From Clostridia bacterium (GTDB lineage Bacteria; Bacillota; Clostridia; TANB77; UBA1234), in NCBI GenBank assembly GCA_900753975.1, contig CAAEBC010000026.1:1-22577 (forward strand): DNA of 22,577 bases, given 5' to 3'. A program made the translations under genes and the position numbers. The number at the start of each line of letters is the position of its first letter. The first letter of the stretch is position 1. The notes under the pieces were generated by a model. That model did no database searches. It was given only the letters and a program-made list of their open reading frames with translations, and was not told the DNA's origin. Shown piece after piece: positions 1 through 7,222 of the stretch.

Positions 1-88
1 ATGTGTCGTGTAGGAAGGAGGAATTATTATACTTAAATTTCTTATAAACCTGGACAATAATTAAATTAGACAACAACTTAGATGTTTT

Positions 89-106
89 ATGTATTGTGCA
101 ATACAT
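89..106. promoter_or_regulatory. 8+2+8 perfect inverted repeat upstream of the first gene
   Basis: ATGTATTG and CAATACAT are separated by TG, about 85 bases before the start of the first gene. The size and symmetry fit a dimeric repressor operator, but no regulator can be assigned and I found no convincing -35/-10 pair beside it. Bases 1-88 hold an SD-like AGGAAGGAGG at 12-21 but no gene I can support. Confidence 0.35.
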
Positions 107-188
107 GAATTTTTCGAGGAACCTGGCTATATAAGAGATGGGCAAGAATTAGTTTTTATGAGTAAGAATAAAAAAGGAGAGGATAGAA

Positions 189-761
189 ATGTTTTGTTCA
201 AAATGTGGAAATATCTTAGAAGATAACGCAAAATTTTGTGACAAGTGTGGAACTGCTACTATGGCAAACAATAATAATACAATTAAAATAGCAGATGACG
301 AAGTGCAATTATCGGTAAAACCAAAGTACAAGTCAATTTATTTTATGTGGGGTATATATGTATTAATATTACTATTGATGATATTAGCTATTTTTTTCTC
401 AATTGTTTTTGAATCGTGGTCTGGATTTGTTATAGGTTTAGTTGTATGTGGTGTCATATTAGGAATAAGTGCTATATCACTTATATTTAAGAAAAAACAA
501 TTGCAATACATGAAATATGATTTTTACAAAACAAAAGTTGAATATAGTGACTCGTTTTTAAATAAAGCAGAAAAAGAAGTTAAATATAAGCATATAAGAG
601 AATGCGTTTTAAGTAGAACTATTTCTGATAGAATTTTTGGATTTGGAAGAATTGTATTGTTTACCAATGCAGAAACGGGGTTTGGTAATGGTATTTTGAT
701 TCCATTTGTTGAAAACTCAGAGACTATATATAAACAAATAAAAAAATTAATCGATGATTAA
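189..761 (+). CDS. Zinc-ribbon membrane protein with PH-like (bPH2-type) domain
   Basis: The 190-aa protein begins with a zinc ribbon (C3, C6, C17, C20). It has two transmembrane segments at about 51-74 and 79-100. The C-terminal cytoplasmic region (about 105-190) reads like a bacterial PH domain of the YdbS/bPH2 kind, with the stretch KTKVEYSDSFLNKAEKEVKY. The start ATG follows AAGGAGA at a normal distance. The next gene encodes a protein of the same architecture with a closely related PH-like block, so the pair looks like a tandem duplication and probably one operon (20-base gap). No enzymatic motif is visible; a membrane sensing or scaffold role is inference only. The domain order is clear by eye, but the PH assignment needs a profile search. 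Confidence 0.75.
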   Translation: MFCSKCGNILEDNAKFCDKCGTATMANNNNTIKIADDEVQLSVKPKYKSIYFMWGIYVLILLLMILAIFFSIVFESWSGFVIGLVVCGVILGISAISLIFKKKQLQYMKYDFYKTKVEYSDSFLNKAEKEVKYKHIRECVLSRTISDRIFGFGRIVLFTNAETGFGNGILIPFVENSETIYKQIKKLIDD

Positions 762-781
762 TTAGAAGGGAAGTGTTCATT

Positions 782-1414
782 ATGTTTTGCAAAAATTGTG
801 GTATGGAAATGAGTGACTCAGCATCATTTTGTAATAATTGTGGTACGCCAGTTGGTCAAGCAGGAAATGTAGCGGAAGAAGTACTTTCAAAAAAAGAAGA
901 TAATGTTTTGAGAATGGAAATAAAGCCTACTTTTGTGTGGAGCTATCAAATATTAGTTATGATTAAAGATGTATTTATAACTTTGGCCATTTTAGAAATC
1001 TTCTTCATAAATCTTATATATTCATTAATATATCTGCCAGTATTTGGTTGGTCAGTTGTAGGAATAGTTTTGTTGATACATATAATAAGATTGTTTCTAA
1101 GAAAGGCTCAGTATGCTAAGACTAGTTATAGGTTTCTAAAAACAAAAGTTGAATATGTTGATAGTTTTCTGAATAAAGAAGAAAAGCAATTAAAATATGA
1201 ACACATAAGAGAAGTAACAATGACTCAAAATATTTTTGAAAGAATGTTTAATCTCGGTAAAATAAGATTATATACAAATGCAAGTAGTGCATATAACAAT
1301 TCAAAAAGACATACACAAACAGGTAAAAATGGTGTTTATATTCATTGTGTGGCTGGAGTGAAGGAAAAGACTGATAAGATTAAACAAATTATAGAAGATG
1401 TTGTTGAAACTTAA
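782..1414 (+). CDS. Zinc-ribbon membrane protein with PH-like domain, paralogue of the preceding gene
   Basis: The 210-aa protein repeats the architecture of its neighbour: zinc ribbon (C3, C6, C17, C20), two hydrophobic segments at about 55-80 and 88-107, then a PH-like region containing KTKVEYVDSFLNKEEKQLKY, nearly the same block as in the upstream gene. An in-frame GTG at 773 is too close to the SD (GAAGGGA, 765-771), so the ATG at 782 is chosen. It follows the first gene by 20 bases and ends just before a strong terminator, so the two form a two-gene unit. Function is unknown. The zinc ribbons are more conserved than the membrane segments, which have diverged. Confidence 0.75.
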   Translation: MFCKNCGMEMSDSASFCNNCGTPVGQAGNVAEEVLSKKEDNVLRMEIKPTFVWSYQILVMIKDVFITLAILEIFFINLIYSLIYLPVFGWSVVGIVLLIHIIRLFLRKAQYAKTSYRFLKTKVEYVDSFLNKEEKQLKYEHIREVTMTQNIFERMFNLGKIRLYTNASSAYNNSKRHTQTGKNGVYIHCVAGVKEKTDKIKQIIEDVVET

Positions 1415-1483
1415 ATTATTAATAATGCTATAAAGTGAGATTTGTAAGAATATATTAATATGACAAAAATAAAAATAGTGTAG

Positions 1484-1530
1484 GATGTTTGATAAAACTT
1501 TTAGAAGCAATGTTTTATCAAACATCTTTT
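1484..1530 (+). terminator. Intrinsic terminator after the zinc-ribbon gene pair
   Basis: A perfect 15-bp stem (1484-1498 with 1512-1526) has a 13-base loop and is followed by TTTT. The stem and loop contain TGATAAAACTTTTA (1490-1503), which recurs in the hairpins at 2548-2561 and 19398-19411. Confidence 0.85.
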
Positions 1531-1583
1531 CAAGTTTAGCGATTATATATGATTGTGTTTTCGAAATGTTAAAATACTGTATT

Positions 1584-1612
1584 TTGATTGAAAGTTATGT
1601 AATAATTAAAAT
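1584..1612 (+). promoter_or_regulatory. Sigma-A type promoter for the DUF3221-like gene
   Basis: TTGATT (1584-1589) and TAAAAT (1607-1612) are exactly 17 bases apart, about 75 bases before the start codon. This gives the gene its own transcript, separate from the terminated unit upstream. Confidence 0.55.
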
Positions 1613-1685
1613 TTGAGTTTGAGGAAATATTGTAAGACTTTTTATGATTCGTGTTGTCTAAGAAATAGAAAGGTTGGTTGATAAA

Positions 1686-2501
1686 ATGAAAAAAATAATT
1701 ACGATAGCTTTGTCAATTGTTGCTGTGTTAGGAATTGCACTTGGAGTTGTTTATGTTATAGACATGAATAGAATGAAAAATAATGAACCAGTATTTTTTA
1801 GTACATGGGGTCGCAAATATGCACCATCTTTGGAAGAATCAAAAAGTGGTGAGTATTCTGGAGAGAAAAGCAATAGTGAAGTAACAAAAAATGAAAGCGG
1901 TGAAGAAAAAACTTTTATAGCTACAGTATTAGAAGAAACAACAAAATACATGATTGTAGAACCAAGCGAAGGTTCAACAGAACGCAAATCAGCAGATAAA
2001 ATAATGGTCACATATAATGATGGAGATCATATAGACTATCTTTACGGAATAGGAAGAAAAGTTATAATAAAATATAACGGAGAAATTTTAGAAACATATC
2101 CTGCAAAAATAAAATCAGATGAAATTTTAATAAACGGCTATGAAGATTTTGAAATTTCTGTTAAAGAGTCAGCAAAAACAGAAAAGAAAAAAATCTTAAA
2201 CAACAAAGAATTAAGCCAATATAGTCAAGATTACGATTTATATTACTATGGGTTAGAAGAAGTTAATGTAAAAGTAAATGGCAAAGAAATGCCTTTAGAA
2301 ACAGCATTAAGAGAAGGTTATATAACTTTAAACGGACTTATAATTAAAGCCAACAAAGATTTTCCAGATGCCATATCATACGACGATGGTGGAACTTTAG
2401 AATACCATTACGAAAATTACACAATAATAAAATGCCACAAACTAGATGGAAATCGAGACGTATATATAGGAACCAAAAATATGAATTTAAACATTCTATA
2501 A
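1686..2501 (+). CDS. Membrane-anchored DUF3221 (YobA)-like extracytoplasmic protein
   Basis: The 271-aa protein starts with KK and a single hydrophobic segment (about 4-24) without a lipobox cysteine, so it is probably an N-terminally anchored outer-surface protein. It is followed by NNEPVFFSTWGRKYAPS, a stretch I associate with Firmicutes proteins carrying DUF3221. A polar linker (about 50-70) precedes a beta-rich region with FIATVLEETTKYMIVEPSEG, the typical DUF3221 pattern. The C-terminal 100 residues are not recognised. An in-frame TTG at 1674 touches the SD-like AAAGG, so the ATG at 1686 is preferred. The gene has its own promoter and ends against the large palindrome. Ligand and role are unknown. 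Confidence 0.65.
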   Translation: MKKIITIALSIVAVLGIALGVVYVIDMNRMKNNEPVFFSTWGRKYAPSLEESKSGEYSGEKSNSEVTKNESGEEKTFIATVLEETTKYMIVEPSEGSTERKSADKIMVTYNDGDHIDYLYGIGRKVIIKYNGEILETYPAKIKSDEILINGYEDFEISVKESAKTEKKKILNNKELSQYSQDYDLYYYGLEEVNVKVNGKEMPLETALREGYITLNGLIIKANKDFPDAISYDDGGTLEYHYENYTIIKCHKLDGNRDVYIGTKNMNLNIL

Positions 2502-2503
2502 AA

Positions 2504-2679
2504 GTAAAAAACTTCTCCCTTAAAATAACTTAAGTGACAGGAAGGTCTGATAAAACTTTTATCCGCTAGGTTTGTCAAGGTAGTATTGCTTCGCAATCTC
2601 CACCTTGACGAAAAGCGCTACTAAAAGTATTATCAGACCTTCCTGTCACTTAAGTTATTTTAAGGGAGAAGTTTTTTAC
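2504..2679. repeat. 176-base imperfect palindrome between convergent genes
   Basis: The outer arms 2504-2553 and 2630-2679 are perfect reverse complements over 50 bases. After one mismatch, 2555-2561 pairs with 2622-2628. After a 12-base internal loop, 2574-2581 pairs with 2602-2609 on the same symmetry axis, and ATTGC/GCAAT closes an apical loop. Runs of A at the left edge and T at the right edge make it a plausible terminator in both directions for the converging genes. The arms are far longer than a normal terminator and resemble a fold-back or MITE-like element. I saw no clear target-site duplication. Confidence 0.85.
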
Positions 2680-2702
2680 CTCTTCTAAGTTATAATTAAA
2701 AA

Positions 2703-3314
2703 TCAGAATAATTCTGTTATTGTATTTACCACAAGACATATCATCTTATCGTAGTCAAGTTCCTTATGCTTATGATAAACAATTTCATGGCAAAGATTAT
2801 CTATCATTGCAATAGAAATATGAACCTTCTCATAAATATTTTCGCCATCAAACTTATTAGCAAGCAGTATTTTTGCAACTTTATTAGTCATATCCATTTC
2901 AGACTTACGAAAAAGCTTAGCTACTTCTAAATCAGAATGTGTCATAGCCATAATTTCTTCATGAGCAACCTTTGATAACTTGTGATTCTTAATAAACTTC
3001 CTAATCATATTTTCAAGTATCACAGGAAAATTTTTTTTAGATACTTTAATTTCTTTTTTCTCATGTGCTTCAGAAAGCATAGGATAAAATATTGAATTTG
3101 CATATAACTTTATTCCTTCTATTAAAATATCATGTTTGTCTTTAAAGTATTGATACACTATGCCTGTTGAAACTTCTGCAGCCTTTGCGATTTCAGCAGT
3201 ATTTGTATTGTAATAACCTTTTTCACAGATTAATTCAAATCCTGCACAAATTATTTTTTCTTTCTTTTCTATAGAACGTTTTTGAACTGGTTCTCTAATT
3301 TCTGAATTACTCAT
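2703..3314 (-). CDS. TetR/AcrR-family transcriptional regulator
   Basis: The 203-aa length is typical of TetR regulators. The N-terminal helix-turn-helix spans about residues 21-64, with the family pattern AGFELICEKGYYNTNTAEIA followed by AEVSTGIVYQYFKDK. The C-terminal two thirds are all-helical ligand-binding type, with no recognisable ligand signature. The start ATG is preceded on the minus strand by GAGGT at about 7 bases. The gene is divergent from feoA-feoB across 230 bases, which makes autoregulation or control of the feo promoter possible but unproven. Its 3' end faces the long palindrome. Confidence 0.9.
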   Translation of the reverse strand: MSNSEIREPVQKRSIEKKEKIICAGFELICEKGYYNTNTAEIAKAAEVSTGIVYQYFKDKHDILIEGIKLYANSIFYPMLSEAHEKKEIKVSKKNFPVILENMIRKFIKNHKLSKVAHEEIMAMTHSDLEVAKLFRKSEMDMTNKVAKILLANKFDGENIYEKVHISIAMIDNLCHEIVYHKHKELDYDKMICLVVNTITELF

Positions 3315-3349
3315 TTTAATACCTCACATTTTTATACATATAGTATTTT

Positions 3350-3378
3350 AGTATAGAGCAAAAATAATTTATTATGAA
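3350..3378 (-). promoter_or_regulatory. Possible promoter of the TetR-family gene
   Basis: On the minus strand TTCATA (3373-3378) and TATACT (3350-3355) are 17 bases apart. The -10 is good and the -35 is weak (4 of 6). It lies about 36 bases before the start codon. Confidence 0.4.
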
Positions 3379-3459
3379 AATTAGTAATTCGCTAAAACTA
3401 AGCTACTTTTAAGACAATTATAAAACACAGAAAAAACTTAGTCAAGAAATATGAAAAAC

Positions 3460-3521
3460 ATTTCACATTTTTGTTGACTTAAAAAATTTGTTAAATTATA
3501 ATGATAAATGAAATGTGAAAT
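3460..3521 (+). promoter_or_regulatory. feoAB promoter flanked by an 11-base inverted repeat
   Basis: TTGACT (3474-3479) and TATAAT (3497-3502) lie 17 bases apart, a near-consensus sigma-A promoter. It is bracketed by ATTTCACATTT (3460-3470) and its exact reverse complement AAATGTGAAAT (3511-3521), one just upstream of the -35 and one in the early transcript. The sequence TCACATTTTT also occurs before the divergent TetR gene (3324-3333). ATAATGATAAATG at the -10 has slight Fur-box character but is not a convincing site. Confidence 0.7.
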
Positions 3522-3544
3522 ATAATTCATATAAGGAGGATGCC

Positions 3545-3796
3545 ATGGAAAATTTAAGTAAGAAATGTAGATTATCTGATTTAAAAGTTGGGCAAAAAGC
3601 AGTTGTAACTAAACTAAATATTGAAAACAAAGAAATACGCAGACATTTGTTAGACATGGGTATTACAAGAGGTGTAGAAATAAGAGTAAAAAAGATAGCT
3701 CCGATGGGTGATCCTATAGACATTGAGCTAAGAGATTATGAGTTATGTCTTAGAAAGGCAGATTTAGAAAAAATAGAAGCGGAGGTGACTAAGTAA
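3545..3796 (+). CDS. feoA: Ferrous iron transport protein A
   Basis: The 83-aa protein is a small SH3-like FeoA partner of the FeoB iron(II) permease and acts at the cytoplasmic face of the membrane. The pattern is typical: a short N-terminal basic segment, then IRRHLLDMGITRGVEIRVKK and the MGDPIDIELRDYELCLRKAD block. An in-frame GTG at 3515 exists, but the perfect SD AAGGAGGA (3533-3540) lies 4 bases before the ATG at 3545, which is therefore the start. Its stop codon overlaps the feoB start by one base (TAATG), so the two are translationally coupled. Confidence 0.93.
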   Translation: MENLSKKCRLSDLKVGQKAVVTKLNIENKEIRRHLLDMGITRGVEIRVKKIAPMGDPIDIELRDYELCLRKADLEKIEAEVTK

Positions 3797-5907
3797 TGAG
3801 GATAGGTTTAGTTGGAAATCAAAATAGTGGTAAGACAACATTATTTAATTATTTAACTGGAATGAATGCAAAAATAGGTAACTGGCCAGGTGTAACTATT
3901 GAAAAAAAGACTGGAAAAATAAAAGGGACTAATCATGAAATAACAGACTTGCCAGGCATATATTCATTAAGCCCTTATACTACAGAAGAAGAGGTTTCTA
4001 GAAATTTTGTTTTTGATGAAAAGCCAGATATCATTATAAATATTGTAGATGCGACTTCGCTTGAAAGAAGTTTATACTTAACAACACAGCTTTTAGAATT
4101 GGATTGTAAAGTTATTGTGGCTCTTAATATGGCAGATATGCTAAATAAAAAAGGATTAAGCATAGATGTAGCAAAATTAAGTAGGGAGCTAGGCACAAAA
4201 GTTGTTGAAATCTCAGCACTTAAAGAAACTGGTATGGATGAGCTAATAAAAGCATTAGATGGAAATTTTGTTACAGAAAAAAGAAAAATTTATGATGAAA
4301 ATATTGAAAAAAGTATAGAAGAAATTGAAACACAGTTAGGAGACGAACTATTACATAAAAGATTTGTGGCAGTTAAATTATTAGAACAAGATGAAGGATT
4401 TAAAAAATATAATTCAGATAAAATTTCAGAAATAATAAAAAATACTGAAAAAAATTATGACACAGATTTAGAAGAAACTATTGCTACGGAAAGATATTCA
4501 TACATAGAAAAAACTAAAAAAGAATGTATTGTGCAAAAGAAAGTGCCGGAAAGCATATCAGATAAATTAGATAAAATATTTTTAAATAAGTGGCTTGCAT
4601 TTCCAATTTTCGTAGTAATAATGTTTCTTGTATATTATTTATCTGTTGGTGTAGTTGGAAGTTTTACTGTTGACTGGGTTGGAGATAATATAGGAGCACT
4701 TGGCGAATGGATTCGAGGTGGACTTGAAACAGCTGGTACTTCCGAATGGGTTTCAAGTTTGGTTGTTGATGGAATTATAGCAGGTGTTGGTGCAGTTTTA
4801 GGATTTGTGCCACAACTTATAATTTTGTTTTTATGTATTTCTATTTTAGAGACGACTGGATATATGTCAAGAATTTCTTTGTTTTTGGATAAAGTGTTTA
4901 GAAAACTTGGACTAAGTGGAAAAAGTTTAATACCTTTTATAGTTGGTTCAGGTTGTAGTGTGCCAGGAATAATGAGTTCAAGAATTATAGAAAACGAAGA
5001 TGAAAAAAAGATGACAACAATTTTAACACCGTTTATTCCTTGTAGTGCAAAGTTACCTATTATCTCTTTATTTGCAGGCTATTTCTTTCCGGAAAACTCT
5101 GGTATAGCATCAGCATCACTTTACTTCTTTGCAATAGCAGTTATCATTTTAGGTGCTTTAGTAATGAAAAAATTTGTATTTAAACATACAGCAAGTACAT
5201 ATATTTCAGAACTTCCAGAATATAAACTTCCTAGCTTAAAGTATGTTGCTAAAGATGTTTTTGATAAAGTAGTAGCATTTATAAAAAGAGCTGGAACTAT
5301 TATTTTGGTTTGTTCAATTGTGATTTGGTTTTTGCTTTCGTTCTCATTTAACCTTGAGTATGGAGTTGAAATTGAAGATAGTATGCTTGCAACAATAGGC
5401 AACAAGATTTCTTGGGTGTTTGAGCCAATGCTTGGTACAAGAAGTTGGGGAGCGACGGTATCTGCAATTCAAGGATTGGTTGCAAAAGAACAAGTTGTAT
5501 CTTCGATGGCTGTTATAAATGGTTTAGCAGATGATACAGAAGATGGAGCAGAAATCTTTTCTGCAAATGGTGTGTTTGGATTTTTCACAGCTGCATCGGC
5601 TTATGCCTTTATGGTATTTAATTTATTCTCTGCACCTTGTTTCGGAGCAATAGGTGCTATGAAGAGAGAGCTTGGTGGTACTAAAAAGATGCTAAAGGCT
5701 GTTGCATTTCAAACAGTACTTGCTTGGGTACTAGCTACAATAGTTTATCAGATAGGAAGCAAGATTGAGAGTGGAGTGATTAATTTAGCAAATGCACTGG
5801 TTATTGGAATTATAGTGTTTATTGTAGTGCTTATTTTAATATCAAAAGTCAAACATAAAAATTCAGAATGTTCATGTTGCCCTTATTCTAAAACGTGTGG
5901 CAAGTAG
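3796..5907 (+). CDS. feoB: Ferrous iron permease FeoB
   Basis: The 703-aa protein couples an N-terminal GTPase domain to a membrane permease for Fe2+. G-domain motifs are intact: G1 GNQNSGKT (7-14), G2 WPGVT (30-34), G3 DLPG (51-54), G4 NMAD (111-114) and G5 around SAL (140-142). The helical spacer follows (about 165-260), then the core with the two conserved cysteine-containing gate segments GSGCSVPGIMSSR (C near 386) and TPFIPCSAKLP (C near 413). The C-terminal tail is cysteine-rich (C692, C694, C695, C701; CSCCPYSKTC), as in many anaerobe FeoBs, and could bind iron or a cluster. It forms an operon with feoA and is followed by a long hairpin. Confidence 0.96.
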   Translation: MRIGLVGNQNSGKTTLFNYLTGMNAKIGNWPGVTIEKKTGKIKGTNHEITDLPGIYSLSPYTTEEEVSRNFVFDEKPDIIINIVDATSLERSLYLTTQLLELDCKVIVALNMADMLNKKGLSIDVAKLSRELGTKVVEISALKETGMDELIKALDGNFVTEKRKIYDENIEKSIEEIETQLGDELLHKRFVAVKLLEQDEGFKKYNSDKISEIIKNTEKNYDTDLEETIATERYSYIEKTKKECIVQKKVPESISDKLDKIFLNKWLAFPIFVVIMFLVYYLSVGVVGSFTVDWVGDNIGALGEWIRGGLETAGTSEWVSSLVVDGIIAGVGAVLGFVPQLIILFLCISILETTGYMSRISLFLDKVFRKLGLSGKSLIPFIVGSGCSVPGIMSSRIIENEDEKKMTTILTPFIPCSAKLPIISLFAGYFFPENSGIASASLYFFAIAVIILGALVMKKFVFKHTASTYISELPEYKLPSLKYVAKDVFDKVVAFIKRAGTIILVCSIVIWFLLSFSFNLEYGVEIEDSMLATIGNKISWVFEPMLGTRSWGATVSAIQGLVAKEQVVSSMAVINGLADDTEDGAEIFSANGVFGFFTAASAYAFMVFNLFSAPCFGAIGAMKRELGGTKKMLKAVAFQTVLAWVLATIVYQIGSKIESGVINLANALVIGIIVFIVVLILISKVKHKNSECSCCPYSKTCGK

Positions 5908-5978
5908 AAATGAAGTAATATTTTGAAAATTTATTTTAATAGATAACAATATTTAAGTTGAAAAGTTTTAAGCAAAAG

Positions 5979-6060
5979 AACAGATATCAAAATAAAGAGC
6001 CTAAAATGTTAAACAAAAATCTAACATTTTGAGTACACTTTATTTTGATGTCTGTTTTTT
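5979..6060 (+). terminator. Long nested-hairpin terminator after feoB
   Basis: An outer 19-bp stem (5979-5997 with 6038-6056, one G-U) encloses a second 9-bp stem (6003-6011 with 6022-6030), and the structure ends in a T-run. It should terminate feoAB strongly. The outer stem plus inner stem layout resembles the element at 2504-2679, though the sequences differ. Confidence 0.8.
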
Positions 6061-6151
6061 TGAAGTGACCATTTTTAGTTAGTTTTTTCTTTTTGGTTTT
6101 CTTGAAAATTTTACGGACTCTTTATTTGTGACTTTACAGTAGTGGTTATGC

Positions 6152-6180
6152 TTGAAACGTAAATCAATAAATGATAACAT
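6152..6180 (+). promoter_or_regulatory. Possible promoter of the ProA-like/LRR gene group
   Basis: TTGAAA (6152-6157), a 17-base spacer, then TAACAT (6175-6180) preceded by TGA, an extended -10. The -10 matches consensus at 4 of 6 positions. No better candidate combines both boxes. Confidence 0.4.
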
Positions 6181-6211
6181 ATAAATATAATCCGAAAAGG
6201 GGCGAATACAT

Positions 6212-7201
6212 ATGAAAAAATATAAAATGTTAGCATACACAAGTATGAGAAATTTTGAAGAGAATGATGAAAGAAAAGTGTTGGAGTATTTAAAAGAAAG
6301 AATAGAGTTTAATAGAGAAGACATTGAAAAAATAATAGAAATGACAAACTCTAAATATACTTATGGTCAAATTATTAATATTGTAGATGAAGAATTAGAA
6401 GAGAATACAAGATACAAAGAGAAAAAAGAATGGTATATGAATGAAAATAATGTATCAAAGGCTAGAGTGTATATGCCGATAGGATATATAGGTGTGGAAA
6501 CAACAGATGATTTAATAGCATTAAGATATTGGCTTAGAGCATTAAAGAGTCATAATGTTATTGATATTATAGATTATAAATATGCTGAACATGATTTGAA
6601 AAATTATCTACTTACTTTGTTAAAAATCGCATATAAAAATTGCGGTGTTAATGAAGAAATAATAGACAGAGTAGCATATGAAGAAGCAATAGATAGTGAA
6701 TATGATAAAATGATTTATACAGAAGATGATGACGAAAATGTGCTAGAAGAACACAAATATAATCAAATAGATATTACGGATAAATATTATATTTATCTTC
6801 AAGATGCAAGCTATGAAAATGAAGCAAATGAAGAAATGAAAAGACTTAAAGCCCAAAACTTATCTGTAGAGATATTAAAAGGTAGTTACGAAGAAATAGT
6901 ACAAAAACTTAGAAAAATTAGATTTAAAGGTGCTGTAATTTATACAAAAGATTCAAAGCTTGCATATAACTGGATAAATGATATTAATTCTAGCAATGTT
7001 TTTGTAAACGTAAGTTTAATAAATAAGTCTGAAGAATGTGAAGAAGAAGAACTATACATATTAAAAACAATCGCATATCCTTTACCTACTAATAATGAAG
7101 AAGAGAAAAATAGCACGAAGTCTCTTGTAAAAGTGGAAGAAAATATGAGTATAATAAAAAGAATTCAGAATGCAATTAGAAAGTTATTTGGTAGCAAATA
7201 G
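6212..7201 (+). CDS. Shortened ProA/aldehyde-dehydrogenase-like protein without catalytic segment (probable pseudoenzyme)
   Basis: The 329-aa protein has no obvious name, but several segments line up by eye with glutamate-5-semialdehyde dehydrogenase (ProA, about 415 aa). YMPIGYIGVETTDDLIALRY (about 90-109) matches the ProA PLGVIG stretch, followed by a helix like the one leading to GNAVILRGG, where the ProA residues are replaced by SHNVIDIIDY. YYIYLQDASYENEANEEMK (about 194-212) matches the ProA strand before the catalytic loop. LSVEILKGSYEEIVQKL and the NWINDINSSNVFVNVS end (about 254-269) match the ProA C-terminal region. The roughly 90-100 residues carrying the catalytic cysteine appear to be missing between about 217 and 219. 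The C-terminal 50 residues are acidic then basic. ATG 6212 has SD-like AAAAGGGG. The next gene starts 21 bases later. Homology is inference from pattern; role unknown. Confidence 0.55.
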   Translation: MKKYKMLAYTSMRNFEENDERKVLEYLKERIEFNREDIEKIIEMTNSKYTYGQIINIVDEELEENTRYKEKKEWYMNENNVSKARVYMPIGYIGVETTDDLIALRYWLRALKSHNVIDIIDYKYAEHDLKNYLLTLLKIAYKNCGVNEEIIDRVAYEEAIDSEYDKMIYTEDDDENVLEEHKYNQIDITDKYYIYLQDASYENEANEEMKRLKAQNLSVEILKGSYEEIVQKLRKIRFKGAVIYTKDSKLAYNWINDINSSNVFVNVSLINKSEECEEEELYILKTIAYPLPTNNEEEKNSTKSLVKVEENMSIIKRIQNAIRKLFGSK

Positions 7202-7222
7202 GGTTTTGAGGGGGGAAGATTT

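Larger units (their letters stand above)
5908..6211. other. Intergenic region between feoB and the ProA-like gene
   Basis: This gene-free stretch holds the nested hairpin (5979-6060) and an AT-rich leader. A candidate promoter is TTGAAA (6152-6157), 17 bases, then TAACAT (6175-6180) with an extended TG. TATAAT also occurs at 6186-6191 without a good -35. The short reading frame covering 6079-6324 on the minus strand is not credible. Confidence 0.5.

Noticed and set aside
2480..2700. Insertion sequence or MITE with target duplication
   Set aside because: No transposase and no matching short direct repeats directly at the palindrome edges; kept as a repeat of unknown type.
3497..3515. Fur box at the feo promoter
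   Set aside because: Only part of one half-site resembles the consensus; there is no second half with proper symmetry.
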